Positions 12,466 through 24,539 of a DNA stretch of 64,000 nucleotides are shown here, piece by piece. The position numbers and the translations under genes are program-made. Location: assembly GCA_035079385.1 (NCBI GenBank), contig JAVHKY010000013.1, forward strand, positions 1,922,001 to 1,986,000, in the 5' to 3' direction. The stretch is from Aspidiotus rigidus (lineage: Eukaryota; Arthropoda; Insecta; Hemiptera; Diaspididae). The notes beneath the pieces were generated by a model. It was not told where the DNA came from and did no database searches. It saw nothing but the letters and a program-made list of their open reading frames with translations. The stretch's first letter is position 1. The number at the start of each line of letters is the position of its first letter.

Positions 12466-13295
12466 TTGCCCTCTCCTGGTCGCTACATCCCTTTCATCTT
12501 TTTCATCTTATGATCACTGGACTCCGGTTCGTTCGATATTATGCTAAGAATTTGAAATAAAAATGAAAAATCGCGTGTTCCTATCGATTATTACACTCAT
12601 TCATCTTACTTATGTTATTTTGTTTTTGTTCTTGTTGTAGGTGAGTTGGCGTTTACACGTTTGATTTGATATATCTGCTAAATAGTAACTAAGAATATTA
12701 TATACTTTTTCGAAATCGAAGCTAAGGTAAGACGTAATATACGTATAATGGAAATTAACTACAAAATAGATTAACGTGAGCGCATAAGTTTGCTAAAGTG
12801 CTGAATTAAGACAGGAGAGGATTAGGAAAAGTCGAAATGGTTCTAGCGAACCGGCTTGTACGCAAGGGATTCCGTGAAAGTGGAAATTCATCTTTATTAC
12901 ATTATTCCCTTAAATTTAAGGATTGGTACCAGTAAAAGTATAATAATTTACGACCTTAAGTTTGTAACCGACAGCAAAAGCTCCAAAACAGTGTCTACTT
13001 ACAAAAAATTCTTGCTATCTTTTTTGTAAAAAGTTTTGACCTGGTCTAAAAATGTTCAGATTTGAACTTTCGAGCACCAAGACCAAAAAATGAAAAATGT
13101 TGACGTCCTAGTCTCGTATAGTGAAAGAGGGATATAATCAAAAAGTGCAGATATTATTTTCCTCTGAAGATGGGTTTACTGAATTATCGTTCTATTTTTT
13201 TATCGCACTTGGGAGGGCATCTCCTCTCGTCTTTGTCAGTCGCCAAAATTATCACACAGAAGGGAAGTGAGGAAGAGACGCCCTTCCTCCATAAT
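12466..13295. other. unassigned sequence
   Basis: Nothing recognised. Confidence 0.45.
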
Positions 13296-13490
13296 GAAGA
13301 GTGTGCGGGTTGGCTATGCATTAACTTTGTTTCCTCCTTTGAAAACGGAATCGACCCTTTCAGGTATTAACTTTAATGTTAGAAAAATGTCCTTGGCAAC
13401 CTCCTCTCTAGCTTGCCCCCAGGCATGCAGATCCCCAGAACACACAATAACACACGACCTCACTTACAGCACGCTGTGATGTTCTGCGCA
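13296..13490. repeat. dispersed repeat, copy 2 (sister of 3598-3850)
   Basis: It shares TTTCCTCC, GGAATCGACCCTTTCAGG, TAAATGT-like and GGCAACCTCCTCT segments with the copy at 3.6 kb, in the same order. It ends with a cluster of CACACAATAACACACGACC. Its class is unknown. Confidence 0.45.
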
Positions 13491-15320
13491 AGTATGAAGC
13501 TATATTAAAAAAAATGGCGTCAGTAAAGGGCTAATTAGAGTTCAATCACCCGAATTCAGGCGCATAGTAGGCTAAACTCGAGTTGAAATTGTAAAATTGG
13601 ATCCTAGTTTCCTCATTACGACTGGTGTATTATCCCGTCAACAAAGTAGGTAATTTTGGCTCTTAAGTAGTGTACAGACCTCATAGAATAAGAGATATTA
13701 CTTGCCTTTGACTAATACAAAGATTTCTACGAGCAAATAGAATTACAATGGAATACTCTAACTTTTTGAGATTTTGTACAACTTTTTGTAGCCTGTAAAG
13801 TTCTTCAAATAATAATGATAGGAAAAAATAAAACAGTCTATCAATTCGTTTTTCTCGGCCAGCAAAAGCAATAAAAAAGTTGAAAAAGACATTATTTTCA
13901 AATAATTAACGCGTAGATACGAACACGCTTCGTATAATTAAACGTTAATTACGACGAATTATAGGCGCAAGAGCAAATTTAGTTAGCGTAGCATATCGGT
14001 CAATGGTCAGTGCGCTATGAGTGTTAGGCTTCCTAATGATGGTTGTGCATACCGGTCATAGTGTGCGATGGTTCGTCTCTGAATGAGAGCCTTTAACGGT
14101 CCTACATTTGCATATTTACTGTAGTGTGGTGCCTGTGATTGCACGGAATCCAACGAGTAATCAAAATGGCTGTCTGGTGGAAGGCATAGTGTCTAGCGAC
14201 AAGAAGGAAGTCGGAGTCGGAGTGTAATTTACTGCCGCATAAATCATCGGAACCAGCAGAGAAAAGTTTTGTAGAGCATTTGAAAAGGGACACTGAATTT
14301 GCAGTACCTATTCTTTCATATGCTGCTTTATTACTCAACGACATAATTTTATCTTGAAGTCAGAACATCGTCCTACCTATACGGCCGCGGTTTTTTCATC
14401 TTCGTACCACGTTTTCTCTTCGTTCCAGTTTCGTTTATGAATTTACCCTCAAGGCTACTGAAAGCCAACTTGACTAATTTTGCTGGTGTTTGTCAATCAC
14501 CTCACGAAGGGATGAACAATCAAATGGAAACTGTGACGGATTATTAGTTGCGAAGCTTTTCTCGAGAGTCTGGAAAAGGAATATCAATTTTGTCAGTTAG
14601 GAGATACATAATTCAGTAAGACGGCTCTTTTTCTTGACACCTCGGCAATTTAAGAAGAAAGAGGACAGTCGAGTTTTTTTTCTTGATATTAAGTCTGAGA
14701 ATTGATGAATTTTACCGTTTTATTATGATTGGTGACATTATACTCAAATTTGATAACGTTATCGAATGAAGATTTTATTACATTGATTACCAGACACCAA
14801 TATCGACAATTAATGCATTTTACTCGTCGATAGCGACTTTCTATATCAGCGCTGTTAATTTTTAGTGCATTTGTAAAATTATATTCATTTAAGTATATGC
14901 AACACAAAAGCAAACGAGTGCGCTGAAATAACGAGATCAAAAAGACGAGAGAAAAAAAAAAAGAGTACGGTATGAAATAAAACACACTTCATGACAGAAG
15001 TAAAAGTAACTTTTACTTGTTCAACATATATTTCCGGAGCGTATGAAGTATCTGTACCTCTTTATCTGCAAATTTTCCTCTTCCAGCGATTGATTTAATT
15101 TTTTGATGCACGCAATATTAATGAAGAGGCGATTCTACCGCAGATATCGCTCAGCAATGTTGCGTGGAACTCGGTGAGCGAATTTCGATCAAGTATTCGA
15201 GCGTCATCCATTATTAGAACGATTTATAAGAAAAAAAATTTCACTATTCCACGGTGCTTTTAGAGTGATTTGTTCATCGTAGAATCACAGCTTAAACTCA
15301 GTGCAGGAGCTTAGAGAATG
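13491..15320. other. unassigned sequence
   Basis: AT-rich, with no recognised gene or shared repeat. Confidence 0.45.
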
Positions 15321-15725
15321 TCGACCGAAAATCGACTCAAAATTGACTGGAAATTCATTTCTTTCAAAGTCTTGATCAAAATTATGTCGATATGATATTG
15401 TTGAAATCAACTCTACGTTAACGTCGGTATCAAGTCGATATGAGGCCGACAAATATCGACTCTATTTTTTCATAGCCACAAAATCGACTGCTGTCTCGCA
15501 TCAATGAACAGTAGTGCTTCAGGAATTATGCTGCTCAATTGCAAATCGACACTCGTCGACTCAATGTCTTTACGAATTCGAGTCGCCTTCTCCAGAATTT
15601 TTAACGACCACAGAGTAAACATAAGTCGTCTTAACGCGTTCGAGACACGGGTACCATCCAAATTTATTGTTTACTGCGCTTCGTCGCATCCCGACGCTGT
15701 TCGGTTTCTTCCGTCAACGATTGTA
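15321..15725. repeat. ATCGAC/GTCGAT-rich dispersed repeat, copy 1
   Basis: Many TCGAC and GTCGAT words occur at short, irregular spacing (for example ATGTCGACC, AAATCGACTC, AAGTCGATATGAGG). Similar segments are at 24.54-24.68, 26.92-27.33, 29.75-30.0, 30.9-31.3 and 49.35-49.52 kb. The AAGTCGATAT block recurs at 29.88 kb, which supports common origin. Confidence 0.5.
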
Positions 15726-18345
15726 GTGTAGGTAAAGAAGGAGAAAAAAAAACATTTTGCTGGAGCAAACGTTTCTTTGCTGGAAATGGTTCAGGGTGCA
15801 GTCCTGAACGACATACTAAAAATCCCGCGTTTTCCCCTTGGAGCTTCTTTTTTTATGGAGGTTCGAATCCCTCAAAAATTAGTTTTTCGCCTATATCGCG
15901 CGAAATTGAAATTTTATTAAAAAATGTTTCAAACAAAAGTTGTTCCTCGTTAAATTTCATATCAAATAACGTATTCAATTTTCAGCCTATACCAATTAGC
16001 GCCTTTGCAAAGGCCGTTAGAAAGAGGACCAAAATCAGTTTTTCCATAATTGAAATTTTATTACGAGTAAAAAATTGTTTCAAACAAAAGTTGTTCCTCG
16101 TTAAATTTGCTATAAAATGAGTGATTCAGCCTTCAGGAGGTTCTTTTTTTAAAGGGGGTTAAACCCTCCAAGATTTAGTCTTTTGCTTATATCTTGTCTA
16201 ATTAAAATTTTATTAAAAAATTGTTTCAAACAAAAATTGGTATTCGGTGTTCAGCCTAGGTCAATTATAGTGCCCCGTCAGAGCCTTGAAAGGCTGTTCA
16301 AAAGAGGACCAAAATCAGTTTTTCCATATATTTCCCAAAGTTGAAATTTTATGGAAAAATGTTTCAAATAAAAGTTTTTCTTCGTTTAATTTCCTATCAA
16401 ATGAGCTTCTCAGCTTTCAGAATAGAATAATTAGTCTATGAAAAAAGTGTGTTAGGTACCTACATTTTTCTTGCAGGTTCCTCAACTGAATCTTTTTCCA
16501 TGAGGCTAGTATATTTCATGTAAAATATATACATAGTATTATAACATAGCTCCAGGAGGGAGGTTTCTCGCACCTGACTTGAGCTCCTCCATCCGTCTTA
16601 TGCCCTGCCTACCAGTTTTCTACGCTTCCTAATAGGAGCAGTGTACGTTAGTCTGCCGATTTGCAGTAGTCTTATATTCGGGATGGAGGAACTTGATATT
16701 ATTCGCTCTCGTCGTACTCTTCGCCTGTGATTACTGAGGAATCGTCATCAGTACTGGACTTATGGTCAGCTTCCTCGTGCTGACTTTATACATCCCACAA
16801 ATCGTCGTCGATGATGTCTACTACCTCTAATACTCCACCAGCATTGAGGCAAGTCTACCCAAGAAAAAACAACTACTTTCAACAAAAATTCAAACAATAG
16901 GCTACTAACTTATAGTTGAGGCAGTATACTATGTTATTTGAGAAGTATAGTGTAGATGGTTAAACACTATAAGAAAAGAACAAGAGAGATGAATTTGGCT
17001 TTTCCGTTGATGAAAAACTGACCAATGTTTTGAAGAGTACCTCCACACCATCGAGATCGAAATGATTAGAACACACGTTTTTTCTTCGATGAAAGTTCCA
17101 AATCACCCTCTTTTCTCTATGGAATATCTATTGTTCGCCTGCTTTTTGGCAGCTACAAGCATTTCTACATCTTTTGGCGCACCCACTAGAAATAAGTTGC
17201 AGGAGGTGGTCTAGCGCGGCACTGGGGCTTTGTTCATTGTTATAGGCTCCAACACCCCATCGATTCGCTTCGATCTTTCTCATGACGAAGCCACAATTGC
17301 ACTTAGTGGTACACTCTGGGAATGAAACCGTGTAGCGTCTTCAGTGGGAGGTAGAGAGGGCAAGTCTACTTTCCGGAGGACTTTTTTCGCGAAAGCTTGA
17401 AACCGACATTTGTTCAGTGGCTTGTCTCTTGTACTACCATAGATCAGAGAGTATTGCAGCTTCCGTAGAGTCTTTGATACGACGCGACTTGAATTGCTTT
17501 CATTTCAATACCTAGGTACCGTGTGAGTCATGAATATGAGAAAAATATTCATTTAATTTCCATCGTTTTAATATTGCTATCATTGGTGAAAAAACAGTCC
17601 TTACAATCTGTTATAATGCAAGACTTCCATAAATCAGTAACAAAACTGTCTGACCATATAGCACATTCTAATATTATTTTCAACATCGAAAGCCCTTTTT
17701 TGCAAACTATTTGTTCTATCCTGAAAGCTGAATAGCTCATTTGATAGGAAATTAAACGAGGAAAAACTTTTATTTGAAACATTTTCTCATAAAATTTCAA
17801 TTTTGGGAAATGTATGGAAAAACTGATTTTCGTCCTCTTTTGAACGGCCTTTCTAGGCTCTGCCGAGGCACTAATTGACCTAGGCTGAGTATGGGTTTAA
17901 ACCCCTATAAAAAAAGAACCTCCTGAAAGCTGAATAACTCATTTTATAGCAAATTTATCGAGGAACAACTTTTGTTTGAAACATTTTTCAATAAAATTTC
18001 AATTTTGTGAGATACTATACGAAAAAACTGATTTTGGTCCTCTTTTGAACGGCCTTTGTAAAGGCGCTTCTTGGTACAGGCTGAAAGTTGAATACGTTAT
18101 TTGGTATGAAATTTAACGAGGAAAAACTTTTGTTCGAAACATTTTTTAATAAAATTTCAATTTCGCGAGTGAGCGGCGAAAAACTAATTTTGGGGGGTTC
18201 GAACCTCCATGAAAAAAGAAGCTCCAGGGAGGAAACGAGGGATTTTTAGTATGTTGTTCAGGACTACATCCTGAACCATTTTGAGCGAAGAAACGTTTGC
18301 TCCAGCGAAATGTTTTTTCCCCTAATATAGCTCTAATTTGCCTAC
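15725..18345. mobile_element. 2.6 kb transposon with inverted ends of about 600 bp
   Basis: The left arm, about 15,750-16,420, and right arm, about 17,722-18,325, are inverted copies. The outer part has GGAGCAAACGTTTCTTTGCT, GGTTCAGG and a GGAGCTTCTTTTTT box. Each arm is itself made of 3-4 repeats of roughly 150-250 bp marked by GTTTCAAACAAAAGTTG and GAGGACCAAAATCAG. The arms enclose about 1.3 kb with remains of a minus-strand gene (16,698-17,360). A solo end of the same family is at 8950-9045. The structure suggests a DNA transposon with long inverted repeats. Confidence 0.75.
16698..17360 (-). pseudogene. decayed cysteine-rich gene inside the long-inverted-repeat transposon
   Basis: On the minus strand, 17,337 down to about 17,130 reads SFPECTTKCNCGFVMRKIEA, then AALDHLLQLISSGCAKRCRN and ACSCQKAGEQ before a stop. 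The spacing C-x3-C-x3-C-x-C followed by KAG resembles cysteine-rich (CXC-like) blocks in arthropod transposon-associated proteins. In another frame just before it is LPPTEDATRFHS, a motif I associate from memory with the same group, so a frameshift lies between. After a probable intron (ending about 16,859) comes CLNAGGVLEVVDIIDDDLWD, a stop, then the acidic tail SSTDDDSSVITGEEYDESE and a stop at 16,698-16,700. The function is unknown. Confidence 0.5.
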
Positions 18346-20345
18346 AGTAATTGACCTACCTTCAGTGTTACTCAATTGTAGCCTTTGCTAATAAATCTTG
18401 AACGCTTCTACCTGGTAACATCGTTTCAAAGCACGAAATAGATAGACAAAGCAAAATACGATCATAAAAGTCTTCCAAAACAATGTAGAGAGACAACCTG
18501 ATGATTATAAAAGCAAAACCATCGGACGCGATTTAAGAAATTGTAATCATTTTTCTTCAAATTGTCAACATTATCGTACGAAATACTCCAATGTACGAAA
18601 ACGTATCGTACAGTCAGTTAACCTTCACCCGAGGTCGACGAAGAACTAATGCTTAAGAACTCGCGAAGTCAGAAATTAGTGAAAGAATCTCAAAAGTCTT
18701 TAAGAGTAATAAATTATAATATTATATTATCGTTCAAGATCTTCGTCTGTTCTCGGTACCCTATAGAAGTTGCTGCTCAAGAACTTTGAAAGAAATATTC
18801 ATTAAGAAAGCTGCAGTGCCGGAAAAATCCACCTTCTAGGCTCGCTTCCGGCCAGTATTTCAGCCATTATCATTAAACTCGGGTTAGCATCGCCGGCGTT
18901 CCTCAATTTAATTCCTCACCAGAGTAACGTAACTTTCTTGACACCGTGTAACCAAATGTGTTAGTGCGTTTTGTACGCTAGATATAATTATAAATCCGCT
19001 CTGCTGAAGAAGAAAAGAAGCAGCAGACTTATTATTAATACACGCGCGCGATTTATCAACATTAACGACGCCGCGCGGTGATTACGAGAAAATATTTTGA
19101 TTGTTGTTCCGCGCTTTGTATAATGGACGAAGAAGATACAGCCTTGTTCTTTCTCATACATATCCAACGGAGTATATTTTATGTACCAGTTTTCACATAA
19201 GAGAGAAAGTGAGCGTATGAATCGAGGGGGAACGAAAATTTTTGAAAATAACAAGGTGCGCGCTTATTTTTCTTCCACCGCAGTGAAATCGAGCAATATC
19301 GAAAAAATCAATCTGATGGTCGATCTCGATCCGAATTAATCGAGCGTACTCGTTAAATTGTCGTAACTGTTTTACTTACGTGTAAAAGCACAAAAATATT
19401 TGCGAGTAATTATTACTCGAAACGAAAATTCTTCGCTACATAAGCGCATTCCGAATACTCGAGCGTCAATTACGTATGTACGACTCGAGTCGTAGAATGA
19501 GAGGTTGTCCAGTGATACGGATTTCCGCGATGAAGTCATTTCGCATATTTGCAACTTTCGAAATGTTGGCAAAAATTAATGTTGTACACGCGAAATATGT
19601 GCCTATGCGTATTGATGGTCGTCTTGCACGCTACGATGTCGAATAATGAGACGTCGACCAACGAAGACTGGAGAACACAGAAGTGTGTGAAGAGGAAGCG
19701 CTGACTACTCAATACCGATGAGCATCCTGCTAATTACGCCGACGCACGTTGATCAGCGATCCGCACAGTCATCATTATTCTAAACACTGCACTGTTCTAT
19801 AAAAATTTCCGCTGACCATCACATATCGCTCATCTAGGCATTTTACATTCTTACCAAGTGATTTCTTTCTTAGTACGAGTGTTAGAAGTCTGTGTCTATC
19901 GTTTGATCCAGGTATCGCACTTTGCGATTGGATTTTTGAAGATATTGTATTAATTGTTAATTCTAAGAATTCGACTTGACGTGCACCCAGCATTGAAGTC
20001 ACTGAAGCTTCATTTGCAGCAACGGTGACTGAGTACATTTTTCCGTCCTTCATTGTATTAGATGAGATGATACAATGCACAACCAAAGTCTTCCGAGTTC
20101 TACACTTCCCCTCCCTTTCCTAAAGAAGAGGAACTTCCAAAGGCGAATTTAGAAGATGATTTCGGAAGGAAAAATTGAATTTTTGCTCTTTGACCATAAA
20201 AAAAAACGCTCCTTTCTTCCCTGGATTTACTTTTTCCTGTCTCATTTTTTAATGTTTTCAGGAAGTAAGGAGGATGTGCCTGAGTCCCTCCCCCCAAAAA
20301 TCCGCCCTTGAATTTCAATCTTTGTTGGTGTTCAGAGTGACACAA
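18346..20345. other. unassigned sequence
   Basis: No repeat shared with the rest of the window was noticed. The part at about 19,000-19,560 is richer in CpG and palindromic CGCGCG / CTCGAG words but has no gene that I recognise. Confidence 0.45.
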
Positions 20346-20389
20346 ATTACTGGCCAAACTCTTCATAATGGAGCTCGTCAGACAAAGTG

Positions 20390-20620
20390 GAGTTGAAACT
20401 CGCTCGACAATGTAAAGAAGCTTCCAACAAGCTGTGACGGCAGATACCGAATTGCAAAATTACAGGGAGTAGAAACGTCCAGCTAAAACACGTAGGCGAG
20501 ATGATAGAGGCAATCAAGAAGTTTGACATTGATGTGAAAATCGAGGAGAGGGTTAGCGATGGCCAAACAAAGACACATGCTACACTGCGGATTGCAAACA
20601 TTGCAATGTGGTTCTTATCA
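20390..20620 (+). pseudogene. possible protein remnant of unknown family
   Basis: One plus-strand frame reads VELKLARQCKEASNKL, a stop, RQIPNCKITGSRNVQLKHVG, EMIEAIKKFDIDVKIEERVS, then DGQTKTHATLRIANIAMW. The composition is protein-like (mixed charged and hydrophobic, few simple runs) with one stop. I do not recognise the family. Coding-like pieces continue at 20.64-20.76 kb, before the element at 20,841. It could be a processed pseudogene or a transposon protein. Confidence 0.25.
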
Positions 20621-20840
20621 TAGAACCGCAGGCACACAGTTCAATGTCAGAATTGAAGAACAGAAGAATCCGTGAGATTAACAGCAACACTATCAATCAA
20701 AAAGCAAAATTTTGAGATAATCTTAGTAATGAACTTGAACCAAACACAACTTGGACTCAGAATCAGCTGTTAAGTTAACGTGATAACATGATTAAGAAAA
20801 ATAAGCATAATGTAGGGAAAAGGAATGTTGATGAATAGAT

Positions 20841-21383
20841 CCGCTGTCCCGAGTCCTCTAGAGCCTGAAGTTTTTCCGAGTCCCGAAAATCGCGACGTGA
20901 CAATTTGAACGCGCTGCAATTTCAAGGAAGCCTTCGTCTTTCCAAGTCCCCCTCCTATCATATATAGCTCAGAGGTAGGAATTTTTCCAAGTCCCTTTCC
21001 TATCATAAATGGCTAGACGGTCGGAATTTTAGCTCGAGAGTTGAAATTTTTCCAAGTCCTCCTCCTCTCTCAGTGACGTCATCAACCCCGCTCGCGCTCG
21101 CGGACGAGAATTTCCTGAAAGTACCCCGAACAAAAGGTGTAGCGGGTTCAAATTTCGACTCCTATATAGCTTAGAAGATGAAATTTTTCCAAGTCCCCCT
21201 CCTAACATATATGGCTAGAGGGTCGAAAGTTTTCCGAGTCCCCCCCTCCTATCATATATAGCTCGGAGGTAGGAATTTTTCCAAGTTCCCCTCCCTTCTC
21301 CGTGACGTCATCAACCTCGCTCGCGCTCGTGGACGAAAATTTCCTGAAAGTACCCCCAACAAAAGGGATAGCGGGTTTCCCGC
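20841..21383. mobile_element. hairpin-ended repeat, second copy of the GCGGG type
   Basis: It starts CCGCTGTCCCGAGTCC, matching the left end of the 7570 element but lacking the outermost bases. It ends GGGATAGCGGGTTTCCCGCT, where GCGGG-TTT-CCCGC (21,371-21,383) is a perfect palindrome with a changed centre. An internal partial end (GTAGCGGGTTC) at about 21,138 shows a tandem or nested arrangement. Two exact TGACGTCA sites are at 21,074 and 21,303. No coding frame was found. Confidence 0.7.
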
Positions 21384-21399
21384 TAAAAATACTGTTATT

Positions 21400-23555
21400 C
21401 TCTTAGCGCAGTAGTTTCATACTCGAAGGTCAACTACAAGAATCAAGAAAAGAATTGGGTGAGAGAAAGCCTCAAGTCAACTCTAGAGGAATTGGATAAA
21501 AAGAATCATCCGTCGTGAATTTCTGTGCTGCATGAATCGTAAAGATCCCATCCTCAGCTTCATACTTTCCTCCTCAAAAAAAGCAAATTGAAAAAAAAAA
21601 GAAGTTAATGGAATAAGATAAAGGAGGTTTTACCGAATCATTAATTGAACATTGCTAAGAGACCACTGACAAGGAGAGTTAATCTCTGTGTGAAGAAGTT
21701 GTTGAAGAAGACGAAAAGAACATGACAACATGTGAATTTCAGTAATTGAAGGAGACATTTACTTCGTCACCTGGACAGAACTAACGCCTATCTGGAGAAA
21801 TATTTGTTCTGAACTAATTGCAGCGCTTCCTGTTTTTACGACAACCTATGTTTTTTTTTTTTTTTGGTGTTCCATGCCCTTTAAAAGTGTAATATTTGTG
21901 CGAGCGGAACGAATTTAATTATTGCCCTAGCAAAATAACGTTCACTGTGATGTACGCAAGAGGTATAAATCAAATAGTTTGGTCACCTATAATAAATTTC
22001 CCGAAACGCGCATTTTTACTGTAAAACTTGAGAGTTTCCTTGCGAAAAAGAAAATCTTGTTTTTGCATTTTTCTTCTGTTACATTTTTCCTTGACCAATA
22101 CATACGGTACACTTTTGGCTCAGTCGCGTATTGTAGATTATTCATGGTACCACTTAAATATAAGCGAATAATTCGGCGTGGAATACATGCATACGTACGT
22201 ATGTGCACGATAAAATTTTCTGAAATATAACCGATTCGACCTTCAAGAAGGTCAACGTGTTAGTAATTACACTGTGTAACAACGAAATTCGATTCCTGTA
22301 ATGCAGAAATTACGTGTAGTAAAGAATGTTGCGAGTATACGACTTCATGAACAATAACAAAATTTTTTGTCGACGGCCAGCAGCGTCAACTCTTGCTTCG
22401 ATGCAATATTTCTTGACGGCAGCAGTACATGGCTCACAAACATACGCTAGAAGAAATATCCAACAGGTTGAAAAAAAAATTTACTGGCCCTTACCCTTTA
22501 CTCGTTGTAGGAGAGTTTCATCTGTGATTTCGTTTTGTGAGTTAAGTCTCTTTCAACATCGACCTTTCGATCAAGTATACCGTAGGGCTCAGAATTATTT
22601 CAACTCTTTCCTTTTCTGTAAACTTTTCCTACGTACAGTTCCCCAGGTCGCTGGTTCCTTTTGTGCCTTCACGACCGGATAGGAAGCTTCGACCCACTCC
22701 TCACTCCAACAGGATACATCAGTCGAAAGATCTTGCGAGAATTCGCCGAATTCGGAAATTATTGAAGTAGGGAAACGAGAGTTCAAATTGGGAAAAATTA
22801 TCTAGTTACCAAACAAAATGTTGAAAAATATTTTAATCGATTCGAGAGTGAAAAATGACGGTTGGGGAAAAATCAAACAAAGGTGAAATCTTGCGGCAAA
22901 ACTATTGTATCTTCCAAACTTCACAACCTTCCTCATGTTTGAATAGTCATTTTGTTTATTCAGTCTTGCCTCACAAATGAATGGCCTTCAGATTTTTATT
23001 ATTGCCTTGAATATTTCAATGTTGCTGTATGAAGACAAAGAGGACAAAGGAGAACCAACGAGAAGAGAGGAGGGGAAATTAAGATTAAGAAAAAAAATCA
23101 GGAAAGAGCGGGACAAATGAGGGCAGAGGAAAATAAATGAAAAGATCGACGGAAACTGAAAACAGAAGGAGGAAAAACTACCACAAATGAAGACGAATGA
23201 AAACAGAGGAGGATAAATGAAGATAAAAGAATAAAAGTGGCATCATAGCAACGCGACATATTATACGAATGAATATGCCAACAAATTTGAATAATTTCAG
23301 GACTACATTTGATTCATATTGTATCATTGACCTTAGTAATTGTCACAACATTTGAAGACGAATTAAAAAAAAATATGTATGTCAAGACTATAGGTACTCG
23401 GAAGCGAGATACGAGGGTCCTGCAAGTTGACAATAAAAAGGATGAAAGAAAGAAATGTCCGCCGTTAAACGGTGATAAGCAATACCGGAAAACCGAAAGG
23501 TTACTATTTGCCAAATTGTGTGTAAAAATTTGATCAGTTGGCAAATTTTATCATT
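21400..23555. other. unassigned sequence
   Basis: Contains a poly(T) run at about 21,850 and a purine-rich stretch at 23.03-23.24 kb with repeated GGACAAA and GAGGAxAAATGAA words. No gene recognised. Confidence 0.45.
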
Positions 23556-23559
23556 ATTG

Positions 23560-24065
23560 AAAAAGTCCTTCGCGTTGACAGGTCTATGGGCCGACTCAAT
23601 GAAGATACCTTACAGAAGGAGAGAGATGGTAAATACCCAACGAAGAGCTGTTAAAGCCTACCGCACAGCCTCGACGAAGGCTCTTTGCGTTTTAGCACGT
23701 TCATCACCAATTGAGTTCCTTACTGAGGAGAAAGCGGAGGTATTCAAAGTAGAAAAGAAGACAACGAGCGATCAAGAGCGTTTGCGGGTAAAGCAAGAGG
23801 CCAGGCGCTCCTTGTTTGAGAAATGGAAAGGAGGAATTGCTCAGAGTGACCTGGGTAAGTAGGCGACCCCTGAGTTAATACGCGAATTTGATGAATAAAT
23901 GAATCGATATGATAGTGAGCTAAACTTTTACCTGACGCAGGTGTTAAGTTAAGCGAACATTGCTTACTTCAAATAGTACCTTCACGAGAAGTTAAGGAAG
24001 TTTGAGCAGGCAACCTGTTCGCACTGCCAACCCAAGGTGGACTCAGCACTTTTTATCTGAGAGTG
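23560..24065 (+). mobile_element. C-terminal part of an R1-like LINE (sister of 9046-9768)
   Basis: The plus strand reads GLWADSMKIPYRRREMVNTQ, RRAVKAYRTASTKALCVLAR, PIEFLTEEKAEVFK and QEARRSLFEKWK. It continues past stops as PELIREFDE, NFYLTQVLS, YLHEKLRKFEQATCSHC. These are the post-RT domain and C-x2-C finger region of R1/I-type elements. It is 5'-truncated and interrupted by several stops. The block QEARRSL(F/V)EKWK and the GTTAATACGCGA tail tie it to the 9 kb copy. Confidence 0.82.
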
Positions 24066-24084
24066 AGGAAGCCATTAGCTTGAA

Positions 24085-24255
24085 ATATTCTAAAGTAGAT
24101 CATACTAATCCCAGAAGGAGGGCGAACGAGCGGAGTGAGTGAGCCCCCAAAAGCTATCAACTTGAAAAATATTTTAAAGTAGACTTATACTGGTCCAAGA
24201 AGGAGGTACTCCCAGATCAAGCGAAGCAAGTATGACAGAGACGAACAAGATGAAA
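24085..24255. repeat. dispersed repeat with AGCGGAGTGAGTGAGCCCC
   Basis: GGGCGAACGAGCGGAGTGAG and a nearby ACTTATACTGGTCCAAGAAG recur in variants at 31.50-31.55, 34.32-34.41, 56.10-56.15 and 59.72-59.75 kb, each next to a CTAGTATAAGTCTAGT-like stretch. Its class is unknown. Confidence 0.5.
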
Positions 24256-24289
24256 CATAATCTTCATTTATTTGGCTACGCCAGAACAT

Positions 24290-24316
24290 TTTTATTTTAT
24301 TTATTTATTCATCTAT

Positions 24317-24368
<52 letters not shown>
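24290..24368. repeat. (TTTA)n microsatellite
   Basis: About 80 bases of nearly perfect TTTA repeats with a few changes at the left edge. Confidence 0.95.
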
Positions 24369-24414
24369 TTGTTTAATTTCTTTCTTCTTTTAGAAATACC
24401 TCATATATTGTGGC

Positions 24415-24535
24415 TTGAAAGTCAAAATTCAAGTCCCCCCCCTTCCATCATAATATACGAGTATATCTCGAGAGTCAAAATTTTCCATAAGTTTTTGGGC
24501 GCATGGCAAATTTTTCGAAAGGTTCCCTGTTAAAA
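24415..24535. repeat. fragment of the hairpin-ended repeat family
   Basis: Contains CAAGTCCCCCCC, ATATCTCGAGAGTC, AAATTTTTCG and the terminus GGTTCCCTGTTAAAAG (24,521-24,536), in the order seen in other copies. Confidence 0.6.
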
Positions 24536-24539
24536 GTCA

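Noticed and set aside
15860..15877. tRNA-type B box (GGTTCGAATCC) as a tRNA or SINE promoter
   Set aside because: There is no cloverleaf or A box at the right distance. The word is part of the transposon arm and appears inverted and changed in the other arm.
22326..22682. 118-residue plus-strand frame
   Set aside because: No recognisable motif, uneven composition, and no splice or repeat context that supports coding.
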